From NCBI RefSeq assembly GCF_021730395.1, contig NC_069363.1, forward strand, positions 57,531,001-57,595,000: a stretch of DNA of 64,000 bases, read 5' to 3'. The notes beneath the pieces were generated by a model. That model saw only the letters and a program-made list of their open reading frames with translations, searched no databases and was not told the origin of the DNA. This DNA is from Mercenaria mercenaria (taxonomy: Eukaryota > Mollusca > Bivalvia > Venerida > Veneridae). Position 1 is the stretch's first letter. Each line of letters opens with the position of its first letter. The position numbers and the translations under genes are program-made. This document shows, in pieces, positions 45,390-56,563 of this stretch.

Positions 45390-45690
45390 AAGACACAGAT
45401 TACCCATTCATATAGTCTGTACCATAACCATGGCTAGGAGAAAAAAAAACACAGATTACCCATTCATATAGTCTGTACCATAATCATGGCTAGGAGAATG
45501 AACAGTCATACTGACGCAGTTAAACTTTCATAAAGTATGTTCCATACTGTCATGAGAAAGAACAGTCATACTCACGCAGATTAACCATTCACACAGTATG
45601 TTCCGTAATGTCAGGAGGAAAAAGAAGATAGTCATACTGACACAGATTACCCGTTACAGTCTGTTTCATAATCATAGCCAGGAGAAAGAA
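45390..45690. repeat. ~60-bp satellite block of the tRNA unit
   Basis: Four or five units of the same satellite as at 41700. The first two are nearly identical to each other (ACAGATTACCCATTCATATA, GTCTGTACCATAA). Confidence 0.85.
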
Positions 45691-45706
45691 AAGTATTAAA
45701 AATTCA

Positions 45707-45764
45707 TAGCACTGCGAGGTTTCGATCTTAAGGGCCCAGCACTCTTCCACTGCGTCACTCTGCT
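45707..45764 (-). pseudogene. Initiator tRNA-Met pseudogene (internal deletion)
   Basis: It reads TAGCACTGCGAGGTTTCGAT, then jumps to AAGGGCCCAGC. About 14 nt covering the variable region and 3' side of the anticodon arm are gone. It holds the third position of the unit, after the satellite. Confidence 0.88.
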
Positions 45765-47949
45765 CTACGCATATTTATTTTCAATTTAAATAATCATACC
45801 GAAGAATATTCCTCCGGCCAATAATCGATAGCGGTCAGATTTTCTATATAGAAATAAGAAGGGCATGTACACATTTTACTTAATAACAAAATTACTAAAA
45901 ATAAGAAACCTTAGGTGCAAACATATTACCAAAGTTCAACATTTGATTCATCACAAGGTTTTTTTAATTAAATTTTATCTTAATTTTTTATTCGTTCTTC
46001 GCATGAAGTTTGATGCCATCATTTCGTCATTTTTCCCTTCTTTGTTTCCATATAAAATGTACAAAAAGCTCATACATGCGTTTCTTCAAAGCATTTTTTT
46101 TGTATAAAACCATTGATATGAAAGCTTAGGTGCAAGAACTTTCCTACTCTCATTGAATTTATCTTTTGAATGATATTTGTTTCATTTTTGTGAAATAAAA
46201 ATTTGATTCGTTCTCAGACGGTTTATTTCCACTAATTTCGAAGAAAAATTAACTTCAGCGCGAAGTTGTTGTTGTAGCGTCATAAGCAGACGATATTATA
46301 GTATGCCGCGTGAACATACGGTATTGTGATCAAAAGGTTAAAGTAATGATTTAATCATTTAATGTAATTTTACTTCGCGAGTAATTCATTTTGTGTTAAT
46401 ATCACAAAAACAATATAAGATAAATATTGCATTTTAATATTTCGGTTCTAAAAAGAAAGAGATGCGCATTTCTTCTTATGTTGTTCTCATCTTATTTCAT
46501 ATACATTTAAATATCAAGTGTCAGTTATGCCAATTATGTCAATTAAACATTAAAAGAGATAGCTTTCCTATCGACCCTTGGATCACAAGTGCAAACTGTC
46601 GTAAAAAAGTAAAATACAGAATTTTTTGTATATTATTAAGTAAAATCTTAATAAATTTGAGTAAATAAATTTCAAGGTCCGCCTTGATCAAATTAAAGCT
46701 GGAAAATATGTCCGGAGCATTTTTTTGTGTACAAGAATGTTTTTGCAATGTAAATAATATCTGCATTTAAAACAGAATTGAATTTTACTTCAGTAACTTA
46801 ATGATATATTTTTGTTTTCGTGAACATTTTACCTGGTTTCATGATCTTTTCAGTTATCATAAATGTCGTCGTGATTAACTTACTTTCATAATTTATTGTA
46901 CATGTTCAATTCAAGATAATTTTACATGAAACAAATTTCTATATAGAAGTAATAAAATGTTGTATGCATCACGCATAAATCCTTTTTATTGGACCTGTAA
47001 TAAAACTTGCCAATTACCTCTAAATAAGGAACGTTAAAACAACACAGACGTTTATAATACTGATAAGGCTATAATTGCGTTTTGAATTTAATACGGGTAT
47101 TTGTTTTGTAATTACAAGGTAAAATTATCATGCTATTTTAATCTTTTGCATATTTTTTATTTTGCAAACAGTTTTCATATATTGGTGGAGTTATATTAAA
47201 ATGAATAATGTCTGCCTGAATATGGCAAAATACCTGTACCACGCTGATTGCCACTATCTTTTTTTTTTTTTTTTTTTTTAAATTTTACAAACATACCATA
47301 ATTTTCGATTCATTAAACTTCCTATTTTGTCTATATGTTAAGAATTATTGAATTGATATACGTGTGATGTTCAACCATTTCAGATTAAAATAATTCAAAA
47401 CCTACACCTGTGTAATTATAAATTGTAAACAGCTGTTTAAAAAAAAACAAACAACAAAATAACTTATCAGTATCAGTTTATTTTTCAACGACAGCATATT
47501 TTATAGATGGGAGACGCCGTAAAAATATCAATGCTAGTGCTATATAAATATAAAAGGATGTGTCTTTGGGTACGAACCTCCTTTTTTCTAGAGATTAAGG
47601 GTCATTTACATTTCAGATTTGGTTGAAAATGAAAAAAAAATAAATAAAAGACTTCATCGATATTTGCCTTTAACTTGAATCTAAATGGTTTACAGATAGC
47701 AATGTTCAGCCGATTTGTTACATTGTTTTTCGAAAACATGTTAAAATATACATTCTTCTTATATAAGAATATGTATGAAAATAATTTAATATGAAAATAT
47801 GGTTTTTATTGCTGATAGATATGGTCTATTGATATAAAAATTAATTTAATTATTATAAAATAACATGTTAAAAATGCAAAGTCACGTGATCGTTTGGTGT
47901 GGTCGTTCAAAATCTTGTGGTGTAAAAAATGGATTTTAGATGGATTTAA
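45765..47949. other. Unassigned AT-rich DNA
   Basis: Very AT-rich, with a T20+ run at about 47261-47280. No gene or tRNA unit is recognisable; it may be an inserted or heavily decayed tract. Confidence 0.5.
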
Positions 47950-48020
47950 ACAGTTTTTTAACTAGTAAATTTAGAACTGGATATTAGAATATTGAATAAG
48001 GAATACACATATAAATTTAC

Positions 48021-49022
48021 ATGGGGAAAGGAAAACGGATAAGAACTGAAAAAAGGAAAAACAGTAGTGAAGGAGAGAACAATGATCATACGCTAAAGGC
48101 GGGAAGGTATAGGTCAAAATCTGGCTCGGATTCTAACCCAGTATTAGTGAGCGAAGTTCTTAATCAGACTAACGGTATTTTGTACAATAGTGAAAATCTC
48201 GATAACAGTGTATTTGATCCTTCATGTGTTCCGATTGAAGAGTCAGTAGGGCAGTCCAAAACTTCTGAAAGCACGCACGCAAGCAAAATGGCAACAAACA
48301 TAAGCAAGCAAGAAACAAGTAATGATGATCTTTTAGCATATATGAAGAAACTAGACACAAAAATCACTAACATGGACACTAAACTGCAAACGCTAGAAAC
48401 ACTAGAAAAAAAAGTTGATAGCTTTGAAAATGAACTAAAGAAAATATGGACAAAACTACATGGCATGGACCAAAAAACTAATGAAAGGATTAATTCAATT
48501 GAAGAAAAAACGGATTCTGTTGACTTTGCACTTGCGCAAACTGCAAGCAAATTAACACTTTTAGAAAAGCAAAGGGAGAACTTACAAAATGATGTGACAT
48601 ACTTGCAATCGCAATCTATGCGAAATAATCTCATTTTCTCTAACATACCAGAGGACCCTGCGGAGAAAACTGAGGACACAGAAATCAAATTAAGACAATT
48701 TATGGTTGACAAAATGAAAATTGCACAGGATCTAGTGGACAGTATATCTTTTGAGAGAGTACACCGTATGGGCAGTAAATTAAATGGACGCTATCGTAGT
48801 ATCGTTGCGAAATTCACTCTATACAAAGAGAAGGAATTAGTACGTAAACAGTGGAAGGCCCTATCTGGTACACCATACTTTGTAAACGAACAACTCCCAA
48901 AAGAAGTTGTCGACAAGAGAAAGAAACTCGTCCCAAAGATGAAAGCAGCCCGGGAACAAGGTAAGACCTCATGGATATCCTACGACACCCTTTACATCGA
49001 CGGTAAACCTGTCAGAGACTAG
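48021..49022 (+). CDS. LINE ORF1 protein (333 aa)
   Basis: An intact frame beginning with ATG. Residues 1-40 are basic and polar (KGKRIRTEKRKNSS). Residues 41-100 are S/T/N-rich. About 104-198 forms a long coiled coil (LDTKITNMDTKLQTLE, VDSFENELKKIW). From 199 an RRM-like RNA-binding domain starts with the hallmark RNNLIFSNIPE and continues through ISFERVHRMG and IVAKFTLYKEKELV. Basic residues dominate the C terminus. Coiled coil, RRM and a basic C-terminal domain is the established layout of L1-like ORF1 proteins, which trimerise on the element RNA as chaperones. The TAG stop at 49020 is followed at once by the endonuclease in the same frame. Confidence 0.92.
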   Translation: MGKGKRIRTEKRKNSSEGENNDHTLKAGRYRSKSGSDSNPVLVSEVLNQTNGILYNSENLDNSVFDPSCVPIEESVGQSKTSESTHASKMATNISKQETSNDDLLAYMKKLDTKITNMDTKLQTLETLEKKVDSFENELKKIWTKLHGMDQKTNERINSIEEKTDSVDFALAQTASKLTLLEKQRENLQNDVTYLQSQSMRNNLIFSNIPEDPAEKTEDTEIKLRQFMVDKMKIAQDLVDSISFERVHRMGSKLNGRYRSIVAKFTLYKEKELVRKQWKALSGTPYFVNEQLPKEVVDKRKKLVPKMKAAREQGKTSWISYDTLYIDGKPVRD

Positions 49023-51448
49023 GAGTTCGCTGGGGATGAACTTAAGATCCTTTCCTGGAACATAAATGGGCTAGGTAAAGCCAAAGAGACAGTATTGAGC
49101 TTGTAGATATATTATCAAAACATGACATTATTTTTCTGTATGAAACTTTTGCTACCAAAGACAGTAATATTGCTCTATCTGATTATGTAACTCATAATTT
49201 TTATAGAAAATTCCAGCATCGTAGAGCAAAAAGACCGAGTGGTGGAATTGCATTATATTATAGGGAATCAATTGCTGATGGCATTTCTATTGTTGAAAAT
49301 AAATATGACACTCTACTTTGGATTAAACTAGATAAAACTTTTTTTCATACAGAAAACGATATTTATATATGTGGTGTGTACCTCTGGGGAGAAGATTCCC
49401 CGGCTTACAATACAGTAAATGTTGATCTGTTTGACTGCCTTGAAAATGATGTTAGTCTTTATGAAACCCTAGGTTCGGTATATTTAGCAGGCGATTTTAA
49501 TAGCCGAGTGGGTGATAAACATGATTTTATTATTTGTGATCGTATAAATCAGTCATTCGATGATGACTGTTATGTTCCCGACAAGTACATAGACCGGGCC
49601 TCAATGGATAAGACCTGTAATACCCATGGAGTTAAATTAATTGACCTGTGTCGATCAAATAACCTCCGCTTAGTCAACGGGAGATTAGGTAGTGATTGTA
49701 ATACTGGAATGTATACATATGTTTCGCAAAACGGGGCGTCCGTTATTGACTATGTTATAACCAATGAAATTAATTTTTCAAATATAAGTTCTTTTTGTAT
49801 ACAAAGTATAAACGAATGGAGTGATCACGCTCCCGTTACTTTTTCATTATACACAAATTATAGCACACCTGTTTTAGAAGAAAGTGTTAGTACTAGATAT
49901 AAATGGGTAAATGACCTACAAAATACCTTCCGGGTAGGTCTGATTGCAAAATTACCTGACCTTAATCGCCTTACGAGCGATATTGATAAAAATGATCGCA
50001 TGTCCATTAATACTATGTTAAATAGTTTTACAAGTCTAATTAGGGAAGTAGCAGATCCACTTTTTTCCAGAACTTATATAAGTAAAAAGCGTGTTACATT
50101 TGCAGATAGTTACTCTGTAAGTGATGCAGACTGGTTTGATGCTGATTGTAGATTATTAAAAAGTACATACTTAGATGCATTGAGTTCTTTTAATAGTTGT
50201 AAAAATTTAGCCAGTAGGCAATATTTTTGTCGATGTAAAAAGGAATATAAAGATTTAATTCGTAGAAAAAAGAAAGCTTATATTAAAATGAAATACTCTG
50301 AAATTGAACGATTACGGTTTTGTAATCCCAAGCAATTCTGGAAACATTTTAAGAAAAATAAATATACTGGTACAAAAGATGATATATCTTTAGATGAATT
50401 TAAAAATTATTTCGAAAATTTGTCGAACAATGTATTTCAGTCCCAAAATGATGAATGTAAAGCTTTTTGTAATGAACATGATTTTAATTCTTCGGACTGT
50501 AGTTATGAAGAATTGAATGTCCCCATTACATGTGAAGAAATACAGAAGGCTGTAAAGTCGCTTAAGTCAAACAAAGCTGCAGGTTCAGACTGTCTTTTAA
50601 ACGAGTATTTTATTGAATCTATAGACGTATTGTGTTCACATCTTTGTGGTGTGTTTAACGCTATTTTAGAGTCTGGTTTTTTCCCAGACAAATGGACAGA
50701 GGGTATTATTGTACCGGTATTTAAAAAAGGTGACCCCAAAGTTGTAAATAATTATAGGGGAATAACTCTAGTTAGTTGTATGTCTAAGTTATTTACTACA
50801 ATATTAAATAATAGAATTGAAACATTTTGTAACAATTATTCAGTAATTTCTGATTGCCAATTCAGTTTTAGAAAAGGAAAGTCTACTGTTGATGCTGTAT
50901 TTATTCTGCACTCTGTCATACAACATTACCTAAATAATAACAAACGCTTATATGTAGGATTTATTGATTTAAAATCCTGTTTTGATAGTATTTGTAGAAA
51001 TTCACTATGGTTGAAAATGTACAAGTGTGGCATTCAAGGAAAAATTCTGCGCATTATAAAGGATATGTATGATAAAGTAAAATCATGCGTAAGATGCTGT
51101 AATTCATATTCTGATTTTTTCCAGTATGCAATAGGCTTACGTCAAGGGGAGGTAATTTCGCCTATACTCTTTTCTCTCTTCGTAGAAGACCTTGAATTGT
51201 ACTTACAAGGCAATTTTAGTTCTGGTTTATTGATTGACGACATTGTATTAATTCTATTACTTTTTGCCGATGATATGGCAATTATGGGTAAAACTCCGGA
51301 AGATCTGCAGAATAGTCTTGATTTATTACACACATATTGTATACAATGGGGATTAGAAGTTAATGTTATGAAGCTAAAATTGTTGTATTTAGGAAAAGGG
51401 GAATTACTTTCGCTAGAGAAAGATGGTTTTACAATAACCAACCGATAG
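49023..51448 (+). CDS. LINE ORF2, endonuclease and reverse transcriptase part
   Basis: The coding signal starts right after the ORF1 stop: EFAGDELKILSWNINGLGKAK is in the ORF1 frame with no nearby ATG. A one-frame shift around 49086-49090 then carries it into the long frame open to 51448. Endonuclease landmarks are LSWNING, YLAGDFNSR, SVIDYVI and WSDHAPV. RT landmarks are KSLKSNKAAGSDCLLNEYF, IIVPVFKKGD, NYRGITLVSCMSKLF, FRKGKSTVDAVF, GFIDLKSCFDS, GLRQGEVISPILFSLF and LFADDMAIMG with the catalytic FADD. The usual xxAFD of motif A is CFD here. The endonuclease would nick target DNA and the RT would copy element RNA from that nick. The frame ends early at a shift near 51421. Confidence 0.92.
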
Positions 51449-52461
51449 AAGTTGTAGATTATTTTAATTATCTTGGTACAGTTTTTAACTATACAGGGAG
51501 TTTTGTGTTAAACCAAGAACATTTGATTGGTAAAGCATTAAAGGCTTTAAACGTTTTATTGTATAACTGTAAAGATTTTGATTTTAAACCAAAGTTATTA
51601 TGTCAGTTGTTTGATTCTTTTGTAGGCTCTATTTTGTCATACTGTTTTGAAGTATGGGGCCACAATAAGTCAAAAGATATTGAGCGTGTACATATTAAAT
51701 TTTGTAAAAGAATCTTAAATGTTAGAAGTAGCACTTGTAATGCAAGTGTTTATGGTGAGTTAGGTAGGCACCCTCTATATATTGATAGATATGTGAGAAT
51801 AATAAAATATTGGTGCAAATTAATAAATACTGATAATATTATATTAAGGAAAGTCTATGAACTAGGTGTATCTGATTGTAATATAGGTAAAAAGAACTGG
51901 GTATCGAATGTTAAAAACGTATTAGATATGTATGGCTTTTCTGAATATTTCAATAATACTAGTTTGATAGATTGTAAAATGTTTCCAAAGATTTTTAAAC
52001 AAAGACTTATTGATAATTACATGCAAGAGTGGTTTGCATCTGTTGAAAATAGTGCCGTGTTAGATCTTTATAAAAATTGTATAACAACTCTCACATATAG
52101 ATGCTACTTAGATTTATTACCTAAAAGTTATAGATTTTTTGTTACAAGGATAAGAATATCTGCACATACTCTTAGAATTCAAACTGGTCGATACGGACAA
52201 AATAGAATACCACGTAATGAACGATACTGTTTATGTTGTAACACTATAGATATTGAAGATGAATATCATTTCATTTTAATATGCCCATGTTATATAGATA
52301 TTAGAAGAAAATACATTAAGAAGTATTATTATAATAGACCATCGATGTACAAATTCATTGAACTTATTACTACAAATAAAAAGAGTATATTATTAAATCT
52401 TGCAAAGTATATTAAAGAATCTGTTAAAACTAGAAATATGATTATGAATGCTAACAATTAA
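51421..52461 (+). CDS. LINE ORF2, C-terminal part (shifted frame)
   Basis: It continues ORF2 in another frame: RWFYNNQPIEVVDYFNYLGT, then FDSFVGSILSYCFEVWG, RVHIKFCKRILNVRSSTCNA and VYGELGRHPLYIDRY. The last third has TLRIQTGRYGQNRIPRNERY and the Cys/His motif CLCCNTIDIEDEYHFILIC, a putative zinc-binding domain. No ATG is needed, because this is part of ORF2 separated by a single-base shift. The frame is open for more than 340 codons with no other damage. Confidence 0.9.
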   Translation, partial: RWFYNNQPIEVVDYFNYLGTVFNYTGSFVLNQEHLIGKALKALNVLLYNCKDFDFKPKLLCQLFDSFVGSILSYCFEVWGHNKSKDIERVHIKFCKRILNVRSSTCNASVYGELGRHPLYIDRYVRIIKYWCKLINTDNIILRKVYELGVSDCNIGKKNWVSNVKNVLDMYGFSEYFNNTSLIDCKMFPKIFKQRLIDNYMQEWFASVENSAVLDLYKNCITTLTYRCYLDLLPKSYRFFVTRIRISAHTLRIQTGRYGQNRIPRNERYCLCCNTIDIEDEYHFILICPCYIDIRRKYIKKYYYNRPSMYKFIELITTNKKSILLNLAKYIKESVKTRNMIMNANN

Positions 52462-53203
52462 TATTAACATATGCGTCTTCTATTAGCAACTTTAACAACA
52501 CATTTAAGCCTACTTGTTGATAGAATTATTATAAATATATTATGAATGGTATATTATAACTGTTCATCCTCCATCATTAAACATTACTTTTTGTTGTTTA
52601 ATTATTATATTATTCATAATTATCATATGTTTGAAAGATCATGTTAACGTGACATTGTATTATCAAAATATATTGTTTATTATGCATGACGATGTACCAT
52701 GTACAAGTCTTAAATAAAATTCTGTTCTGTTCTGCAATGGTTCAGAAAATTACACATTAAACATTCATTTGATAAAAATGACTTCTTTTATTTCTAATGA
52801 AAAATCCCTTTTCCATAATTTGTAACTCCAGTGATAATTCAAGCTTGTTTAATTATCTTATGAAAAACCTTCTCTTTTATTACACTTGATATTGAAATAA
52901 ACATCCAGGTGACAATACCCGGAGGCAGTAGATATCGACATCGCAATACCGGTCACCTGTTACCAATATATGTTACCAATACCAAATAGCTGTTGTCTCC
53001 CCTGATATCGATTTTCTGCAATATCGGTCATGAGGTCAATTCTTCCTCATGACGATTTAAAATTATTACATGTTGTTGCATCAGAAAATATTTAGAATAT
53101 TGTCGGCGTAGGGGGAGACTACTACATCACAATTTGTTCAGGACTATATAAAGCTGATTCTGACGACTGATGCCAGCATAAGAGATTCTGGACTAAGTCA
53201 TAA

Positions 53204-53270
53204 AAGCGAGGTTTCGGTCCTCGTACCTCTGGGTTATTGGACGAGCATGTTTCCACTGTTCCCCTCCGCT
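53204..53270 (-). pseudogene. Initiator tRNA-Met pseudogene, heavily mutated
   Basis: It keeps AGCGAGGTTTCGGTCCTCG and CTCTGGGTTATTGG, but the anticodon loop, D arm (ATGTTTCCACTGTT) and 5' acceptor (CCCTCCGCT) are damaged, and part of the 3' acceptor is missing. Confidence 0.85.
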
Positions 53271-53489
53271 AAATCATAAATATATGTAATATCTAATCAA
53301 AGTTATATACTTTTAAATTTATAACAAAACACTTCATACTGTTTTATCATAACTTATTTTATACACCAACCGCAGTAAGAAAACAAATGAGGGTGGCTTC
53401 TTGACCAGGAATAAATTGAATTGACTAAATACTGTCTTATTCACACCAGAAACAAAGAAGTCTATCCAGAAGAAAGAAAGTTGGGAATG

Positions 53490-53660
53490 AATGTTTGTTC
53501 ATACTGACACAGATTCCACTTCAAACAGTATGTCCCTGAATGTCAGGAGAAAGAACAGTCATATTGACCATACAGTCTGTTCCGTAATGTTAAGAGAAAA
53601 GCAATTATAAGGACGCAGATTACGCATTCATACAGTATGTTCCGTATTGTGAGAAAAAAA
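53490..53660. repeat. ~60-bp satellite block of the tRNA unit
   Basis: About three units of the CATTCATACAGTATGTTCCG type between a tRNA remnant and the third-position copy. Confidence 0.82.
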
Positions 53661-53718
53661 GCAGTCAGAGTTCTAATATTAAGAGACTACGGAGCCCGAT
53701 GGTTAATTATTTTGTTAT

Positions 53719-53789
53719 TGCAGAGCGACGTTTCGATCCTCAGACCTCCCGGAAAAGGGCCCAGCACGCTTCCACTGCGCCATCCTGCT
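53719..53789 (-). pseudogene. tRNA-like copy with CTT loop (third position)
   Basis: Most of the initiator scaffold is kept, but the anticodon region reads CTGGG CCCTTTT CCGGG, giving a CTT triplet and a mismatched stem. The TTTT inside the transcribed strand would terminate Pol III early. The T stem has CTGAGG and CGTCG mismatches. The loop change is shared with copies at 55367 and 58451, so it predates their duplication. Confidence 0.85.
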
Positions 53790-53819
53790 CATACAGTTAG
53801 TATTAAAAAATAGATTGCA

Positions 53820-54480
53820 GCATTATAGAATTTAAGCTTACTGTAGCACAATTAATGATGTGGAATGAAAATATGTGTCAATAAATTACAGTAATTGAGG
53901 GAGGCTAAATTATTTCCTTTTATCAGGAAAATTCAAATAAAATTGGCACTTTTCAGGGAGAAAACATTTCGTCCATTTTGTAATTTTGAGTTTAAGGCAT
54001 CTACCATTAATCTGTAGAGAACCGGTCAAACTTTGCAAAAAAATACTGTTTCAGTGAGCATTTCTGTTGGTCTTCACTATTCTTTGGTGAAGTTGCATAC
54101 TTGTCTCTCATTCTGCTGATCTGTTCTTCAAACTTAATACGAAACTTGGAAATAGTAGTCGCAAGTTGAAAGAGATGATGAAAATGCTCCGATAGGTCAT
54201 TTAAACAGGGCACGCAAATTATAAACAACAATAACACTTTTAATGCTCCTGCAAAAAAAAAGATCCTCAAACAGCTGCTTTATTTACCGAACTGAGCGTT
54301 TTAGGTTGAAATGGGTTAGTACATTTTCCCGTTCATGACCATGGTTCTTAAATTATATCTAGGGGTAAAATTATAACAAGTGCAGTGCTTTTTTCCTTTC
54401 TAGTGTATTTATGGTATGCCTAAGGATAGGATATAACATGAAGGATGGAATTTTCTTTCTGGTGTGATGCCAGTGGCCAG
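53820..54480. repeat. Block X of the higher-order tRNA unit, copy 1
   Basis: It begins TTTAAGCTTACTGTAGCAC and contains ATGATGTGGAATGAAAATAT, ATCTGTAGAGAACC, GGGCACGCAAATTATAAA, ATTTTCCCGTTCA and CTAGGGGTAAAATTATAAC. It recurs at about 55460 and 62085, with a partial copy at 56730-57060, always just left of a tRNA pair. Confidence 0.8.
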
Positions 54481-54520
54481 TTTAAGAGATTCCGAACTTA
54501 GTCCGGTAATAAAAATGTTA

Positions 54521-54586
54521 TAGCAGAGCAAAGTTTTGATTCTCGGTCCTCTCGGTTATGGGCCCAGCACGTTTTTACACTCTGCT
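54521..54586 (-). pseudogene. Initiator tRNA-Met pseudogene (D-arm deletion)
   Basis: CAT loop retained (GGTTATGGGCCC). About 6 nt of the D arm are lost (GCACGTTTTTACACTCTGCT) and the T stem and loop are mutated (AAAGTTTTGATTC). First member of a pair. Confidence 0.88.
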
Positions 54587-54805
54587 CTACGAATACATAA
54601 TTTGAATTAAGTAATTAGAGTTAAAATTATTACACTTTGTTGCATCAGAAAATATTTAGAATGGTGTAAAAGTTTTGAGAAACTACCACAACAGGATTGT
54701 GTTGAATTTATTCAGGACTGTCTGAAGCAGTTAAGTGATACTAACGACTGATAATCTGATGCCACTGTAAAAGATTCCACACTAAATGCAGCAATAAATA
54801 TGTAA

Positions 54806-54875
54806 GAGCAGAGCCAGATTTCGATCGTCGGACCTCTGGGTTATGGGCCCAGCACGCTTCCACTGCGCCACTGCT
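54806..54875 (-). pseudogene. Initiator tRNA-Met pseudogene (acceptor damage)
   Basis: Anticodon and D arms match the consensus, but the 5' acceptor strand lacks two bases (CCACTGCT for CCACTCTGCT) and the T stem is altered (CAGATTTCGATCGTCG). Second member of the pair, 285 bp from the first. Confidence 0.88.
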
Positions 54876-55079
54876 TTATGTTAAAGATATATGCTATAAA
54901 TTTATAACAAAACATTTTATACTGTTAAAACACATTTTATACATCAAACCCAGTAAGAAAACAAATGAGGGTGGCTTCTTGACCAGGATTTAATTGAATA
55001 GACATACTCCTGTCTAATACATACCAGAAACAAAGAAGACCGTCAAGAAGCACGAAAAGAAAGTTTGGAATGGGTGTTT

Positions 55080-55310
55080 GTTCATGCTGACGCAGATTAC
55101 ACATTCATGCAGTATGTCCCGTAATGTCAGGAGAAAGAACAGTCATAATTACCCAGATTTCCTACTCATACTGTCTGTACCATAATGTTAAGAGAAAAGC
55201 AATTATACTGAAGCAGATTACGTATTCATACAGTATGTTCCGTAATGTCAGCAGAAAAGAAGAATACGCATTCATACAGTCTGTTTCATGATGTGAGAAA
55301 AAAAGCAGTC
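55080..55310. repeat. ~60-bp satellite block of the tRNA unit
   Basis: About four units, with TTCATGCAGTATGTCCCG and CATTCATACAGTATGTTCCG variants. Confidence 0.84.
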
Positions 55311-55366
55311 AGAATTCTTATATTAAGATACTACGAACTAAGCCCAATGGTAAAATATTTCGTTAA

Positions 55367-55437
55367 AGCAAAGCGGGATTTCGATCATCAGACCTCCCGG
55401 AAAAGGGCCAAGCACGCTTCCACTGTGCGACACTGCT
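55367..55437 (-). pseudogene. tRNA-like copy with CTT loop (third position)
   Basis: Same substituted anticodon region as 53719 (plus strand CTCCCGGAAAAGGGCC), with further changes in the D arm (TGTGCGACACTGCT) and T stem (GCGGGATTTCGATCATC). Internal TTTT on the transcribed strand. Confidence 0.85.
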
Positions 55438-55459
55438 CATAATGTCAGTATCAATATAA

Positions 55460-56280
55460 GAGAATTTGAGCTTACTATGGCACAATTAATGATGTGGAAT
55501 CAGAATATGTGTCCATAAATTATAGTAATTGAGGGAGGCTAAATAGTTGGTTAATTATTCCCCTTTATCAGCAAAATTCAACCTAACTGGTCTAACACAT
55601 AAAATGACACTTTTTCAGGGACAAAGCTTTTCGTCCATTTCGTAATTTTGAGTTGAAGGCACCCGACCTTAATCTGTAGAGAACCACTGTCACTTCCCGA
55701 AAAATACTGTTCCTGTGAGCATTTCAGTTGGTTTTCACTATTCTATGGTGAGGTTGCAGAAACATTAAATTGCATAGTTTGTGAACCAAAAACAAACGAA
55801 CATGTTTCATCATCACGATTAGCCGACTATCACGTAATCTCCCTGTTGACTAAGGTGATCGCGATTGAATAACTAAAAACTCGTCTCTCATTTTGCTAAT
55901 CTGTTTTCTTAATCTGAATTTGTCATTGACTTGGAAATAGTAATTCTTAGTTGAAAGAAGTGATGAAAAGGCTCTGATAGGTCATCTTAACAGGGCACGC
56001 AAATTATAAATAGCAATAACACATTTATGCTCCTGCAAAATAAGTCTTTCAGACCTCTGTGTTATTTACCGAACTGCGCATGCGCAATTGAAATGCGTTG
56101 GTACATTTTCCCGTTCACGACCGTGGTTCTTATAATATACCTAGGGGTAAAGGTATAACATGTGCAGTGGTTTTGTTTCTTTCTGGTGTTCTTATAGTAT
56201 ACCTAGGGATATAACATCTACAGTGGCATATTTTTTGGTGTGGTGCCAGTGGCCAGTGTAAGAGACTCCTGGCTAAGGAC
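55460..56280. repeat. Block X of the higher-order tRNA unit, copy 2
   Basis: GAGCTTACTATGGCAC to GGCCAGTGTAAGAGACTCC, parallel to 53820-54480 and 62085-62920. It includes an extra ~110-bp stretch (AATTGCATAGTTTGTGAACC) shared with the 62-kb copy but not with the 54-kb copy. Confidence 0.8.
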
Positions 56281-56296
56281 GGTAAGAAAATATTAA

Positions 56297-56350
56297 AGCA
56301 GGGCGAGGTTTCTGGGTTATAGGTCCAGTACGCTACCATTGTACCACTCA
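56297..56350 (-). pseudogene. Initiator tRNA-Met remnant
   Basis: AGCAGGGCGAGGTTT joins directly to CTGGGTTATAGGTCCAG, so half of the T arm and the variable loop are missing. The D arm and acceptor are mutated. Confidence 0.8.
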
Positions 56351-56512
56351 TTTTGTTGCATCAAAAATATTTTAAAAGGTGTAAGCGTTGGGGGAGACTA
56401 CTACATAAGGATTGTGTTTAATTTATTCAGGACTGTCTAAAGCAGCCGCCTGATACCGACGAATGATGCCAGCGAAAGAGATTTCAAACGAAGTGCAGCA
56501 ATACAAATGCTA

Positions 56513-56563
56513 TAGCAGAGCGAAATTCTGGGTGGGTGCATCACGATTCCACCATGCGACTCT
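56513..56563 (-). pseudogene. Initiator tRNA-Met remnant
   Basis: TATAGCAGAGCGAAATTCTG joins a degraded right half (TCACGATTCCACCATGCGAC). It occupies the second position of a pair, and its flanks still match the unit. Confidence 0.75.

Larger units (their letters stand above)
47950..52734 (+). mobile_element. Nearly complete LINE with ORF1 and EN-RT ORF2
   Basis: A non-LTR retrotransposon inserted in the tRNA array. It has ORF1 (48021-49022), then endonuclease and reverse transcriptase (49023-52461), a ~270-bp AT-rich 3' UTR, and a tail of three TTCTG units (52720-52734). The 5' boundary is approximate and I could not identify target duplications. Only two frameshifts interrupt ORF2, so it is young compared with the other LINEs in the window. 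A 3' end of short tandem repeats instead of poly(A) is typical of CR1-, I- and RTE-related groups. The C-terminal domain resembles the fragment at 5.1-6.0 kb. The exact clade is unresolved. Confidence 0.9.

Noticed and set aside
47261-47281. Poly(T) run as a retroposed poly(A) tail on the minus strand
   Set aside because: No element body or target duplication is recognisable next to it.
48164-48712. Minus-strand 182-aa frame
   Set aside because: It is the antisense shadow of LINE ORF1.
53719-53789. Genuine tRNA-Lys(CTT) gene
   Set aside because: The scaffold is that of the initiator tRNA, the anticodon stem has a mismatch, and TTTT lies inside the gene.
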